Counted from the first letter of the stretch, positions 1 to 14,473 are shown. The stretch: 64,000 bases of DNA from Drosophila miranda (GCF_003369915.1 NW_022881614.1:5787001-5851000), one strand, 5' to 3'. Notes: generated by a model from the sequence alone, not told the origin. Program-made: numbers and translations.

Positions 1-778
1 ATACTTGAGTCCAGCGGCCTGGAAGGCCATAGACAGCTCGATAACGGGTATGCCAATGATACCAAACACATAGTCCACACCCTGTTAACAAAAAGCAGTG
101 ATAGATCATGGGATGAGTTCAAAGTTCGAGGATTGAATGCGATAAGATTTCCTTTCCTCTTAAGCTTTCAATTGCAAATCCAAATATGTACACAGTTTGG
201 ACAATCATTCATCGCTCCCTTATTTGTTCAGATTATAAATAAATAAAATAGTTTAGTATAGGCCAATTCATGTTCAAATTTATTTCCCTACATCAACCAA
301 AAATGCAAACACGTTTTCCATTGAAATGTTTGGAATCCGGTTAAAGTTTTATTGATTTTAATCCGAGCCCCCAACGAGATTATCGAAGGTACATATGTAT
401 GTGCACCACCAGTATGTTTGGGTCGTGTTCGTAAACCTTTGGAACATTGTCTTTATCAGAAATCCGTTCGACTTTTATTAACAAGAATAATCAGGTAGCA
501 GGAACAACAACTACTTAGTGTTTTTTTAACTTTGCACAACAAACAGGTGCTAGATAAGACTCCGTTGTTCTTGCTGCTGCCATTTCCACTGGACCGACGA
601 CCCGCAGTTATTTTAATCAGCGTCTATAGGTTAATATCTTAGATATGACCGCATGGAGATTGCACATTTGCTGCAGAAAATGCATCCCATCACAGACTTG
701 CGTGCGGGGGCAGTCTCGGACTCTTACCTGTTGCTTCAGCGACTCCGCAATAATTTGCACTGCTTCAACATCGGGCAT
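1..778 (-). CDS. HACL1: 2-hydroxyacyl-CoA lyase, 5' end (partial)
   Basis: Thiamine-diphosphate enzyme of peroxisomal alpha-oxidation, which cleaves 2-hydroxyacyl-CoA to formyl-CoA and an aldehyde. Two exons are visible: 728-778, beginning MPDVEAVQIIAESLKQQ, and 1-81, encoding GVDYVFGIIGIPVIELSMAF and a little more. They are joined by a phase-0 GT-AG intron (82-727). The joined N-terminus matches the HACL1/oxalyl-CoA decarboxylase start, including the GIPVxE segment whose glutamate activates the cofactor. The gene continues off the left edge. No damage is visible in these 44 codons. The start codon lies only about 40-200 bp from an ISY-like repeat and an LTR insertion, so its promoter region has been crowded. 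The D. melanogaster counterpart is probably CG11208 (from memory). The intron holds no other recognisable feature. Confidence 0.87.
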
Positions 779-814
779 TTTGTGTGAGTTCTGTTTTTAT
801 TGTGCTAAAAATTA

Positions 815-987
815 TCAGGCGCCGCGTTACTCTGCGTACTGGGCTAAAATTAGTTAAACAAATTAAATATAGTCCACGGGACGCGGTCAGAGTGACCGCC
901 GATTTATCGTTGAAATATATCGTCCTGCCCTCAGAAACATACCGAAATATACCATCTCATTTGAAGAATATACCGACTAATTTAAGC
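815..987. repeat. DINE-1/ISY-like repeat, left part
   Basis: AT-rich repeat carrying the phrase ACCGAAATATACC followed by CATTTGAAGAATATACCG. Close relatives of this phrase recur at about 3200, 13440, 16160, 57300 and 59200. Such dispersed repeats (DINE-1/ISY, Helentron-derived) are common in the obscura group; the family name is inferred from memory. The repeat continues at 2623 after an LTR insertion. Confidence 0.5.
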
Positions 988-991
988 TCTA

Positions 992-2618
992 TGTTACACT
1001 TGGCTTGTTTCCCAGAGGGCAATGCCGGCTAGCTGTCGACCCCAGGGCTGGGTAGTTCCCCTTGCCCGCCAAATGTAGACAAAAAAGGAGACATACTACT
1101 TCTCGGGACATCAAAACTAACAACAACCTAACAACAACAAAGAAAATCATAAACAGACGGCTATCAAGTGGGTGAAGCTTGGGTGTTATCACTTCGCGCG
1201 CCCGCCCTACCTGTGACCAAACACAACGTTCATTTTGGCCACCCTCTGCTGGAACGGTAACGGCTGGCCTAATCCATGGCTTACGCCACGCGTCCTCCCT
1301 CTATTTTAAATTTAATGCATCATGCTTCAATATATATCCAAGCTTTAATAATCGTAAATTGACAATTTCATCTTTCTCATTAATAAATAGCTATACTCAA
1401 AATTATCACTAACCACTAAGAAACACCAAAACGTTCGACACACAGGCAAACAAGGGAATAACTGCTGAAATTTCGTTCAACCAACAGGGATACCCTCACC
1501 CATACGTAATGGAATATGTGTAGATGAGTGGATCCAGTTTTACGGGAGTTAATTTAACTCGGGCCCCTACGGAGACTTAACCTACCAAGAGCTCTTGTTA
1601 AGGGTCCCCGGGACATAAACAATAAACAATATTTTTCCACAAATCGCTCGACCAAATACGGTGGACTGATGGGACCCCCGCGTCACCCACTAAGGGTTAA
1701 TCTTCTGGCACTGAACAGCTGATCGCAGATTTAGGTTCGTGAAAGGTGTTGGTGTTTTTACATATTTTTTTTTATTGTACAATAATCGGTTTAAGCTAAT
1801 ACTAATTACTAAATAAAGGACAACACACGGAACAAAATAACATTTAATGTGGAACGGTGTTTGGAGTGCGGATTATGTTTTTTTTCTTTAAATTCAAACG
1901 ACGTGGGCGATCGCTGGCCGTGGCCGGTCAGCCCTAAATTTATATAGGTCCGAGTATACGTGTGCGCGTGTGTGTGTGTGTGTGTGAATAGGGTTTCGGG
2001 GTTGTTACCTGGTGACTGAGACCAAACGTGTGGCACGCACTGGAAGGCGATGCAACGATCGTGCGGTGTGGCTAGAATCGCCCTGGCAGCTAAATCGTTC
2101 TCTTTCACCCTCCCCCTTCACACGTCCCGCGCTACTTGGCTCACACACGCGCAACTGGAACGAACTCACTCAGGTTCCGTTGGGCAGTCTTCTTCTCTGC
2201 AGTCGACTTTCTCGAACTCCAGTGTCCCTCTCCAGGAAACCTTCTGGCCCGGTTCTGGTGGCTATATTCCTTGTCGGCTGTTTGTAAAATTTTCTGCATT
2301 ACAACCTATTTTATCGCCCTCCTTTTCTGTACTCACTTCAAACTTTCTGTTTTAAGCACAAAATTCCAATTTCGACGTTACTCCGACCACGCTCCACGAT
2401 TTCTATAATCCAATCCACGTTTTCTAATATTTTCACTCCTATTTATCCTTTTTTCCTTTACTAATACATATATCTAATACTATTCTCTTCCTTATATCCC
2501 CAGTAACGGCTCCAGCTCCCCCCGATGTCCCCATACACCATCGAGCCTCCCTGGACTTCCGCTAGATGGCGCGTCGCCCTCAGCCCTGGCCACCTATCGT
2601 TCAGGTGGGACTGGAACA
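992..2618 (+). mobile_element. Solo LTR A (Ty3/gypsy-like, long LTR)
   Basis: A 1627-bp sequence beginning TGTTACACTTGG and ending GGTGGGACTGGAACA, flanked on both sides by the 4-bp direct repeat TCTA (988-991 and 2619-2622). A second copy at 13634-15833 has identical ends and its own, different 4-bp duplication. TG...CA ends with 4-bp target duplications fit a Ty3/gypsy-type LTR, and the length recalls Ulysses-like elements. No internal region is attached, so it is a solo LTR fossil. It contains a (TG)n tract near 1969-1986. It interrupts an ISY-like repeat next to the HACL1 start. Confidence 0.72.
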
Positions 2619-2622
2619 TCTA

Positions 2623-3350
2623 CATTCCTCGCTTTTGATATTCCCTCCAATATTACTAGCTATCTAGATCTCTCAGCCCTGCCCACATAATTTTATCCAA
2701 TTAATGAATCTATTTTTTACTCGACAGGCTTATTTTAAATACTTGACTTTGGTTTTCTTTTTTGCCCAATGTTGGTTCCTCAACAACAATACCGTCTCGT
2801 ATGATGAAAAACCGACCTTAGCCCACTAAAGCCTCCCTATTTAAATAGTTAAACTACTTGAGGTAAATGGCGGAAAATATTAACGATTGTAAATTCTTCT
2901 TGTGGATTCATGCCATCTTTCCTCTGAACTTAAAAAAAACTATATTTTTCACCTGAACTGCGCTAACATTATTAAATTTTCATTATTTTCGGTGGAAAAT
3001 TGAGAAAGCCATTTATGCTTTCGGCCAATGAAAATTGTCAAAAATGTTAAGCAAAATATAAAGCTGCAACAACATGTTTTACAATGCTTTTTTGAGGATT
3101 TTCATTGGCCGAAAGCAAAAATCAAGTTCCATGTTAAGTACATGTTTAAGTACTTAATTTAAAAGTATCGGTTATTACCGATTCATACCCGATTCAAATA
3201 AATACCCATATATACTGTCTCATTTTCAAAAAATACTGACGAATTTAAGTTCCATCATATATATTCCTCGTTTTTAATATTCCGTCGAATATCTAGATAG
3301 AACCCTCAGCGTACCCTGCTTAGCGTACTGGGCTAAAATTTAATCAAAAG
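2623..3350. repeat. DINE-1/ISY-like repeat, right part
   Basis: Continues the repeat interrupted by solo LTR A: CATTCCTCGCTTTTGATATTCC, then AATATTACTAGCTATCTAGA, then an internal stretch with a weak inverted pair (ATTTTCATTGGCCGAAAGCA near 3100 and its reverse near 3010), then a second copy of the terminal phrase at 3190-3330. It probably includes more than one fragment of the family. The span 3351-4261 that follows holds nothing recognisable beyond the 3' flank of the transporter gene. Confidence 0.45.
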
Positions 3351-4261
3351 TTAAATAATAGGCCATATAGCAAATAACGGGTTCGAGTACCGTAGTACTT
3401 TTCTGTCGTGCATAAAAAATACCATATAGGGACAGAGTTTCTTAGTTTCTTAGCCGCCAGCTTATTGCTATTATTTCCTCCCAGTCAGAATTTAAGAGTT
3501 GCATAGCGTTCTGCCTTCACGCAAACAGCCACTAAATATCTTAGCAACCAGCTTTAAGCTTCATATTTTCCAGCTTTTGTAGCTGTAATACCAGAGATCC
3601 TTTAGGAGTTTCGTAGCATACACCCTCTTCGAGTTTCATATCTCCATATAACCTATTAATGGAATGGTTGAAATAATCAGATTAAAGCCGTTAATATTAG
3701 ATATAAAAAGAACTTAGAAATAGCTCAGCGAGAAGATAATATGAACTTTGCAGACATTTTTCTAATCACGATATACTGCCCAGACTTGGAAAAATAATTC
3801 ATCATCAGAATATTATTATTTTATCAGATGGATCTATTTTTAATATTTTATGTTATGTACAAATCTTCAGCTTATCTTGGAAGGAAATTTGAAATTTATT
3901 ATCGAGATTGTATTTTGACAGACTAACATTGTAGAGCCCTGACGTTAATTATCATTAATCAGACTTCGAATTTGATTAGCTTTTGACTAACTATGTGCGT
4001 CAAATTCGGTTTTTTTTTAATCGACTGCAAAATTAAATTAACTTCTGCAATGGGCCAAATTTAAGGTCGTTGCGCCAAACTGAGACAAACGAGTTCTGGT
4101 ATATTTTGAGCTATGATTCAAATCGAGAAAGATTTGATTTTGTAAATTTGGTAATAATAAATACACAGCTAAAGCTTTAATAGGACTCTTCGCTAACAAG
4201 CATACATCGTAATTATGGCATTAATACTAAGAATACAAACAGGCAACCGCTGAGGCACAAA

Positions 4262-6253
4262 CTATAACTTTGTGTTAACGATATCCTCGTGCGACTCCGT
4301 CGTCTCCACCTCATTCCACTTTTGTATCTTTCCCGATCCGAAGGCCCAGAAGAACAGCGCGGGCAATATATACGCTGCTGCACCAATGATGAATATCCAG
4401 TGCCACTGATCGATCGTGTTCTAAGATAATGAATGAGAAGTGTTATTGGGTTTTATAGAATGTACTATGCATAGTATTATGTTATATGTACTCACCTCGT
4501 TTTTGGTAAAGGCAGCGACGATCAGCGGCGAAAAGATTCCTGGCGTGGTTCCGACGCAATTGATGATGCCGTACAGCGTGCCCGCATAATTGGGAGCCAA
4601 GTCCTGGGAGTTGGCCAAATTTGAGGCTGTCGCAGCGCCATTGAAGCCCAGCGATATCGTCATGATGGCCACACAAACATAGGGATCGCGGCCAAAGTAG
4701 GCCAGGATGATGAGCATAATGCCCGGCAAGATGTGAGCTGTCAGAAAACAGATAAATTATTTTACGATTTCCATTCCCATTCAGGCAATGGACTTACAAG
4801 GCAAGCAGAATGTTTTTCGCATTTTTGTAACCGTCCACCAGTCCCTGCGGCGTCTCCAATCTGCCACGCCGCCGAATCCAAAGGCACAGATCAGACGAGC
4901 CACATGAGGCAGGCTGGACAGGACACCGGCGGAGGACAGATTGAAGCCCAGCACTTCGCTCAAGAACTTGGGTGTGGCCGTGATCAGGAAGAACAGTCCC
5001 CACATGCTGCCGTAATGGAGCAGCATCAAAGACCAGAACGGCATGGACAGGATCAGCTCCTTGTATGGTGGCCATTTCTATAACACGAGGAGTATGAGTA
5101 CCTTTGATATTGTACATTGATTTCCCAGTTACCTTCTTATTGCTCAGAGTGTTGCTCAGACTGTTTTCAATGTACTCCCGCTCCTTGAGACTTATAGAGC
5201 TATGCTGCGCCGGGGTGTCTGCCACCAAATAGAACCACACTGCAACCACAATCAGCACGAAAATGCCAACAATGTAAAAGGCCCAGTCCCAGCCGAGGTT
5301 CTCTATGATAACGCCACTGATCGGCCACGTGATGACTGTACCAAATGTACCCCCCATTAATGAGGCCACAAACTTTCCCTTCTCGTCCGGCGGAGACCAC
5401 TTGGAGACCAGACTGTGGCAGCAGGGATAGACAACGCCATTGAGGAACCCAATGAGAAATCGCACAGCAAACACTGCGTATTTATCCCAAGCAGCTGCAG
5501 CCGGAGTCAGGGCTGTCAGGACTCCTGCCACCAGGCAGCTATAGCCCGCCACGTTTCGTGCTCCCAGCATTTCGGCCAAAGTGCCTGCTGGCAACGAGGT
5601 AATCATATAGCCATAGAAATATGCACCCAGAAGCAGAGCCTGATCCGACTGCGTCCAGTTGTAGCGTGGACCATACTGAACAGAAGGACTCGATGATGTA
5701 AAAGAAATGGGATAATGATTAAACCTATACTCACGTCGGGCAGGACCTCCACAGTGCCGTTCTCGTTACTGCTCGTATCCTCCACCATGGCTATTATATT
5801 TATGGAGAGATTAACCCGCGTCATGTAGCTGAGGAGGCATGCCATGAAGAGCATAATCGCCACATTGACCCGCTTGGGCACATAGACTGCAAAACGACAC
5901 CAAATATTGTTTATTGACAGATCATTATTTAATTTTCAATTTCGGCACAGGCCCCTAGCATTGCATTAAAGCAATTAGCGGATCATATAAGATATCTACT
6001 ATGTGTGTTTGTGTCTGTTTCACCTGACGAAGCAATCTAATGAGCTGCGCATGCGCAACTTTCAATATTTGCGATTGGGATTTTCGGGGTATTTTGACTT
6101 CACTTCGCTGGATCCACATCACGTGAAGTGAAGTGTTATTGATGAGACATATGCGCATATGAATCGTGTGCTTCCGCGGAATCAAAACGTGGGGCAATAT
6201 TTTTTGCGTTCGGTTATTGGCTTGGGATACTTACAGCACGGTATGGCGGCCAT
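4262..6253 (-). CDS. SLC17-type MFS anion/phosphate cotransporter
   Basis: Six exons: 6235-6253, 5735-5886, 5133-5675, 4798-5077, 4496-4737 and 4262-4420. All junctions are GT-AG and all phases agree, giving 464 residues with no stop. The protein begins MAAIPCFYVPKRVNVAIMLF, then has the SLC17 signature SYMTRVNLSINI (TM1), NWTQSDQALLLGAYFYGY (TM2), several further membrane helices, WSPPDEKGKF in the central loop and LAPNYAGTLYGIIN in the C-terminal half. Family members move phosphate, glutamate or other organic anions with sodium or protons across the plasma or organelle membrane; the substrate cannot be told from sequence. The D. melanogaster match is one of the 2R Na/Pi-like genes (CG9864/CG9825 group is a guess). 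It looks intact, unlike the amplified genes further right. Confidence 0.93.
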
Positions 6254-6304
6254 TTCGGCTTGTTTACTTATGGCCTTTTTTGTGCCTTGTTTCAGGTGTC
6301 AGAG
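6235..6304 (-). other. Transporter exon 2 (5' UTR plus first codons)
   Basis: A strong acceptor (CTCTTTTCAG, reading minus) at 6305-6314 precedes 51 bp of leader and the start codon at 6251-6253. It ends at a GTAAGT donor at 6234. It fits splicing from the leader exon at 9824-9915. This is inferred from splice signals only. Confidence 0.5.
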
Positions 6305-9300
6305 CTGAAAAGAGAACAGCGCAAAACAGTTAGGAAGAGTTTTATGATAAAAGCTTGTTCAACTTTTTTTGTGGGCTAATATAATGGGGGACTCCCTGGA
6401 CTTACAAAAAAGTGGTACAGCATTGAGAAGTCTTAAATTGCCCAATCCATGCCAGGTTGTTTTTTTAGTTTTGCTTCAGTTTTTAATGCGAATTGGCCAA
6501 TAGCTCTTGAAAAATTGATAATCTCAGTTACATGTGTTGCCTCCACTTCAAAAACCCTGACATATTCCCTCTCCGTATCAGTAAAGAGTGCAGTGGTGGG
6601 GCTTATCGAACACTTGTCAAATTTCATAAACACGTCTCGGCTGCCTCCAGCCGCTGGCACGTGAGAGCTGCATTTCGGTTAAATTGAGCTATGAACTAAA
6701 AAAAAGTGCATACATCAAATGCGAGAACGGATCGTGCGCTTATTTTTCGAGAAGGCTTTTGATGGGTATCAATGGCATTGTCGAAATCGGGCTTTGTTGT
6801 CGGAATCAGAATCGGAATCGGAATCGACCAATTCATAGTGTAATTGCATCGCAACATGCAACTCTCATTCGGATCGTTCTGTTCTAACAAAATTGAACAT
6901 TTTGGCAGATGCTATCGAAATAGTTTTAGACTTAATAATACCGCCCCTTGTCACAGCAAAGCAAAGGTTTTTACCGGTAATGGGAAGCATTTAAACAGCT
7001 GCCCTTCACTTCACTTCGCACAAAGGAAATGTTTGCGCGAAAGCACTACAATACTGTACATAACATGTGCACTTACACGTACATATGTACATACTATATC
7101 TGTATGCATATAGGGCCTTGCATTATAAAAGAGTTTCAATTAAAGTCTCGCACAGTTGTTGACTTGAGTTGCGGAGAAAACGTAATTATCGCCTGCTGAT
7201 ATGACACAGATATTTTGACACAACTCATTTGGGCCAAAATTAGGGTGTTTTCCAACTGGTTAGCACACACACCACCCCACCCCACCCCGTACTACACCAC
7301 AGAAATCCTCATCTGCCATTTCGAGTCTGTGTTTTTCCAATAATTATCCAACTTTTCCTTTAAATCAACAAAGGCCAATACAAGTTTAATCGATCTGAGC
7401 AATGCCAATAAGAGCTTTATGCTTGTCGCGATAAGCAATCTAAACGGGGCGCCAATCAGTTCTCTATTCTCAAAAGAACTCAGGGAATTCAAGGAAAGAA
7501 GCGCCATCTTATCGCAATCATTAGCACCATCACATCGGTGCTTAAACAGCAGCTGGTTCTGAAAGGGCCAGCTTTTTTTTATTGATTGGAAAATCCTATA
7601 TAATAGGCCCTACTGCATAGCTGCTGGGTAACGCCTGAATGGCAAACTATTTGCATGTGCTTGCGTGACATGGATGTAAATGGATAATTTTCGGAAAACT
7701 AATATGGCAAAACAGTGACCACAAGCTCAGTGATACTCGTACCCGTATAGACTGGACTGGCGATACGTGCACTGAAAGCTACGACACTTCGATTATACTC
7801 CAAGCAGATCAAGGAACGCAGCCTGCTAACGACCTTCGATATTGCCTTTAGCCGAATGTTTTGCTTGCATAAGAAAGTAATTTACTCAAGTTATAATTAG
7901 TGTGCTCAATAAAGTCGTTCTGGTTTGTAAAAGTGCTAAAAGCCGAAACAAATCATCAGCACAGCACAATATCTCCATAAAAATTCTGTCAGATACTCTT
8001 ACGATTGCCAGTACGAGTATGTAGGTGTTTTGTCAGCCCCTTCTGTCTAATCTGGATCGCGTCGTCTTATCATCATCATCATGCACTGCCCTTCCCGCCA
8101 ATGAATGACTTTATGAAAGCAGCACGACAATTTATGGGCCATAACGAGTGAATTATAAAAGGATGGAAGTGTGTGGATGGATGTGGTTGTGGATGTGGCC
8201 ATGCGATAACAGAGCCCATCCGCTTGTAAACGCGATCATTAGAGTCTGGTTAATCGTCAATTAGCCGTAATCAGAGTGGACTCTATTCTTACTGGACTCC
8301 GGCAACATCGTTGGGGATGATAAATTTTGATTTGATTGATTTACAGTACAATACACGCAATCGAACACCCATAATGCTTTATGATCAGGTATATACTAAT
8401 GAATCGAAATATAGGTGAAGTAAACCAAAGTTCGCATGAGTATGCGCAGCACGCGTGATATTTACATAAGACCTGGTGGCTGGTCATCCACTTGACATGG
8501 TTTGGTAGTTTACGAGCACGAGTGTCCCTCCCCTCCTCTCTATTTCTTTCGCTCCTCTACTCCTATGGGACGGATATGTTTTTGGGTTTCTGTTCTGCTT
8601 TTGTTTGCATAGAATTCTGCAAGCGAATTCAACGACGGCATTGAACCGTAACTGGCAAACAAATCGAAATATATATATAGTATGTAATGAACCCAGTAAA
8701 ATAGCAGTTATTGTTGTAGATTAGATCATTGTTGTTGTGGAATTTTGGTTCTCATAGCCAAAAGCTCTAATTCGCATTGAATTTTTGCATTTTTGCACGT
8801 GGTAATTATATATGAAAAAAAGTACACTCTTTAATTACGTAGCTCACTGAAAAAACGTGAAATATATTGTGTAAGGACTGCAAATATTTCTCGTTTGACA
8901 ATAAAGCTAAATCAACGTCACTTTCTCGATAACTTGCATGCGCATGCCAGTAAAGAACACTAAACAATGAAGAAATATTGGGAGCTAATATGACAAACAA
9001 ACGTCCAACGGTCTCGAATAATGAACTACAGTAAATTTGAATATTTTTTACGTTTAAAGAACGACTCTGACTTGCACAATCACCTAGATAGTTCTGCCGA
9101 TCGGGCCATCGCCATCGCGTTTGATATCCTCCTTTAATTATGGATTATCTCAAAAACGTTGCGGCTTGTTGCCAAGGCACAAAAAAGAGCACTTGTCCGA
9201 AAGCAATTTGAATTTGTTTCGACAGGATTGGTGGTCGCGGTTCAATGATTCGCACCCCAATAACGAAACCAGTTATTATTTAAAATGCAAATTTTAGTAA

Positions 9301-9823
9301 ATTAAATAAAAATAGAAAATAGACAAGCCAAAAATAGTCTCAGGCTCCGCTGGACAGTTGGGCTCGGCACAAACGCACAATCCAAGACAGCCAAAAATAG
9401 ACCGAAGAGAGCACGTCTCCAGAGACAGATTCAGGTTTGCAACGGCAGAGTGTCCGTGGAGGTGTGTCCTCCTCAAAGAGCCCGTGCTCTGTGCACAACT
9501 GAATTGTTTGTACTGTTTGTAACCGACTTTGACGGTTTATTTTTGTCTTTAAATTTCTTTCTTAAAAATCTGTAGTAAAGCACACACATTGCGCACAACA
9601 CGACACGCGATGATCATCACACACCGACACTCTATATAGTTTTGATGAAGTTTTTGTTTTGTATTTCTTCGTGGCACAAATTCAACATAAAATTTCGCAT
9701 GAAATTTTTCCATGACGGCCCCCTCCAGAGACAGAAAAGTGTCCACAGATTGGGGTGTTGCCACTGTGGTAGCTAAACTGGATTTTCTTGTTGAAGTCCA
9801 TTAATATCCTGCATCGAACTCAC
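6305..9823 (-). other. Long 5' intron of the transporter gene
   Basis: About 3.5 kb without any convincing coding exon. It is AT-rich with scattered simple sequence, for example a CACCCCA-rich patch at 7266-7290 and an ATATATATAG patch near 8672. Short open frames here (for example 6433-6660 and 9549-9764, minus) have no recognisable family signature and lie inside the inferred intron. No repeat of the families seen elsewhere in the window was recognised. Confidence 0.4.
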
Positions 9824-9915
9824 ATTGTACGGACTTCCTTGGGACGACTGGACTTCCAACTGATTCAAGCTGCTGTAACGCCGTCAGCTGAGAGCACCGC
9901 GGAGCTAATGAAACT
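9824..9915 (-). other. Non-coding leader exon of the transporter gene
   Basis: Begins at the A of an arthropod initiator TCAGTT (9915, minus) and ends at a GTGAGT donor (9818-9823). No upstream ATG was used to define it. It is assigned to the transporter because the next minus-strand acceptor with a start codon behind it is at 6305. This is inferred; RNA evidence would be decisive. Confidence 0.45.
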
Positions 9916-9943
9916 GAATTGCCAACAGCCAATGGCATATATA
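9912..9943 (-). promoter_or_regulatory. TATA + Inr core promoter (minus strand)
   Basis: Reading minus: TATATATG at 9936-9943, then TCAGTT at 9912-9917, with the initiator A (9915) 28 bp from the first T of the TATA box. That is the standard TATA-to-start spacing in Drosophila. Confidence 0.55.
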
Positions 9944-11144
9944 CTTGGACGACGTTTTTGAGCAAAAACCTCAACCAGCAGCCCAGCCCGCTGTCACACT
10001 CGCAGTCGCAGTCTCAGTCTCAGCAGCGCCACTGGCAGTAGCAGTAGCAGAGCAGCGTACAAAAAAAAAAAAGGTTAAAAATGTTTTAAATTGTTGTTGA
10101 CGGTGGGTGACTTGTTGCTGTTTCTGTACGCTCCGCTCGCTGATAGCGTGCCAAAAGTCGCATGCGATTTATGCAAACGCTGAAATATGGGAAAATTGTT
10201 AACAAAAAATCACAAAATCGTGCTAAATTGTGAATCAATAAACGATGACTAACAGTTGTTTCCTAAAGTTTCACTCCACCTATACGTTGTCAAAATTCAG
10301 GAGTAGACGCTAGAATGATTTATTTACTTTAAAAATTTAGCAGTTGATTGTAGCAAAAAATTGGTCGACCAAATCGCTCTAAGCCCGAATGAAGTTTTTA
10401 AAAATACTTTTATAACACACGTGCCTTTGCTTTGTTGTGAAAATTCAGCAAACCGTTCATTTTTTAAATATTTTGTTTAATTAGCGCACTTGACAAATGC
10501 CAGCAAAAAGCCAGAGAAGCGCAAAGAAGTCACTTTATTAGCACGAATTTATTTTTTATTGATAACTTTATTTCTAGGCTGCAGAGGAACTGTTCCAGTC
10601 GACAATGAACCCGATTCGTTCTGAATGAAGTGTAGTGTCTGCCAAATAATTAACTTTTCCCAAAGATGAAGCTTTATTGCGATCTTTAGCTTCCTGGCCG
10701 CCTATCTCATGGTGTGGATGTGTGTGTGCCATAAAATAAATATTATCTCCTCGGGCTATCCACTTGTCTTGTACCATCCGAGGGTTTTGGATGTTGCCAG
10801 CCCATAAAACTCAATTGATGCATTTAGCTGCTGGTTTCAGATAAGCGAAAAAGATGAGTTCTGATAAGATCTGTTAATTTTCCGACGCTTACCAAAGTTG
10901 TCAGGAATATTTTAGTTGAAGCAACGCAAAGATATAAAATTTCCTAATGAATTCCATGTTTATTAGATCGATTTTCACATGAAGATTCACTTTGAATACA
11001 TATCATATATCTTGGCATGTCTTAGAACATATTAATTAACAATTTCCTTTAGTTTTTAAGCAGAAATAATAGTAAGAGGCATTTTGACTGATAAATTTTG
11101 ATTTATAAATGGATAGATAACAGATTAACAAATAAAAGTGGCTC
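9944..11144. other. Intergenic region between transporter promoter and Ate1
   Basis: Contains a CAG/GTC-rich low-complexity patch (about 9990-10060) upstream of the TATA box. Also contains a short minus-strand open frame at 10574-10777, listed separately. The rest is AT-rich with nothing recognised. Confidence 0.4.
10574..10777 (-). CDS. Unrecognised small open frame or exon, 67 codons
   Basis: Starts MVQDKWIARGDNIYFM, continues AHTHPHHEIGGQEAKDRNKA, and ends IGFIVDWNSSSAA. The frame is open 14 codons further upstream to a TGA. Composition is not low-complexity and looks protein-like, with a histidine-rich HTHPHHE stretch, but I recognise no family. It lies downstream of the Ate1 stop on the same strand. 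It could be a small gene, a 3' exon of an unrecognised transcript, or chance. Confidence 0.22.
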   Translation of the reverse strand: MVQDKWIARGDNIYFMAHTHPHHEIGGQEAKDRNKASSLGKVNYLADTTLHSERIGFIVDWNSSSAA

Positions 11145-13337
<2,193 letters not shown>

Positions 13338-13399
13338 GATCCGTTTTTATCTGATCCAACTTCAAGCATTCCTTTCCATTCGCATTTATTATAAACAAA

Positions 13400-13630
13400 A
13401 AGATTTTTGCGAAATTTGTACTGTCGACCCTCAGAATTATACCAAAATATACCGTCTCATTTAAAAAATATACCGTAAATATACTGACGAATTATTTGTA
13501 TTGAAGTTGCATCATATTCCTTGTTTTTCATATTCGGCTGAATATTACTGGCTAGCTAAGACCCTCAACTCTGAACTCATTCCGATTATAAAATCAATTT
13601 CCTGTAAGCCTGGTTAACTTTAAGTACTCA
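13400..13630. repeat. DINE-1/ISY-like repeat fragment
   Basis: Contains ACTGTCGACCCTCAGAATTA, ACCAAAATATACCGTCTCAT and the typical tail (ATTCGGCTGAATATTACTGG). It ends at the ATCT target site of solo LTR B. Confidence 0.5.
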
Positions 13631-13871
13631 TCTTGTTACACTTGGCTTGTTTCCCAGGGGGCAATGCCGGCTAGCTGTCGACCCCAGGGCTGGGTAGTTC
13701 CCCTTACCCGCCAAATGTAGACAAAAAGGAGACATACTACTTCTCGGAACATCAAAACTAACAACAACCTACAGACAAAGAAAATCATAAACAGACGGCT
13801 ATCAAGTGGGTGAAGCTTGGGTGTTATCACTTCGCGCGCCCGCCCTACCTGTGACCAAACACAACGTTCAT

Positions 13872-14470
13872 TTCTCATATCTTTAAAATTGTGGATGCCA
13901 AAGATTTTCGTCCTTTGTGGAAGCGGAAGTGGGCGGGGCGAAGTTTTGAAATATTTTTGTAGCAGTGACATATCACAGAAGTCTGGATCCAAAACATCGT
14001 TGCTCTAGCTCTTATAGTCTTTGAGCACTAGGCGCTGAAGGGGACGGACAGACGGACAGACGGACGGACAGACAGACAGGGCTCAATCGACTCGGCTATT
14101 GATGCTGATCAAGAATATATATACTTTATGGGGTCGGAAACGATTCCTTCTGGACGTTACACACATCCACTTTTACCACACATCTAATATTCCCCAATAC
14201 TCATTTTGAGTATCGGGTATAAAAACGCAGAATCATAGATAATGACCATATCTATCAGATTGCTGAATCTGGATCAGATCAGATCATTTTTATAGCCAAT
14301 AGGAACAAATCAGCGCCCGACGTCACGATCAGACTGATTTTCTGTCTCTCTCGCACGCACTCTTTGTCGTGTCGTTTAATATTAGCGGCGTCTGCCGGAG
14401 GAGAGCCATACTGACTTAGTATCGGGTATAACCGTAGAGTTGCGGTGTCCGCAGCAACTCACAACGTTCC
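13872..14470. repeat. Dispersed INE-1/SGM-like repeat in LTR B
   Basis: Contains a GACGGACAGACGGACAGAC tract (14043-14075), CAATCGACTCGGCTATTGAT, AAGAATATATATACTTTATG and GAGTATCGGGTATAAAAACG. This phrase series is common to abundant Drosophila dispersed repeats of the INE-1/SGM kind; the family assignment is from memory and uncertain. Confidence 0.5.
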
Positions 14471-14473
14471 CCC

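Noticed and set aside
3380-3410. GGGTTCGAGTACC resembling a tRNA B box
   Set aside because: No matching A box, acceptor stem or cloverleaf could be drawn from the surrounding bases.
6433-6660. Minus-strand open frame of 75 codons in the transporter intron
   Set aside because: No family signature, no supporting splice context, and an equally long frame exists on the other strand.
7115-7160. TATAAAAG followed by a start-like sequence on the plus strand
   Set aside because: No plus-strand gene or splice pattern follows, and it lies inside the inferred transporter intron; most likely chance.
13872-14470. CACAACGTTC words at both ends as a target-site duplication
   Set aside because: The right-hand word also seems to belong to the usual end of this dispersed repeat, so it is not good evidence for a duplication.
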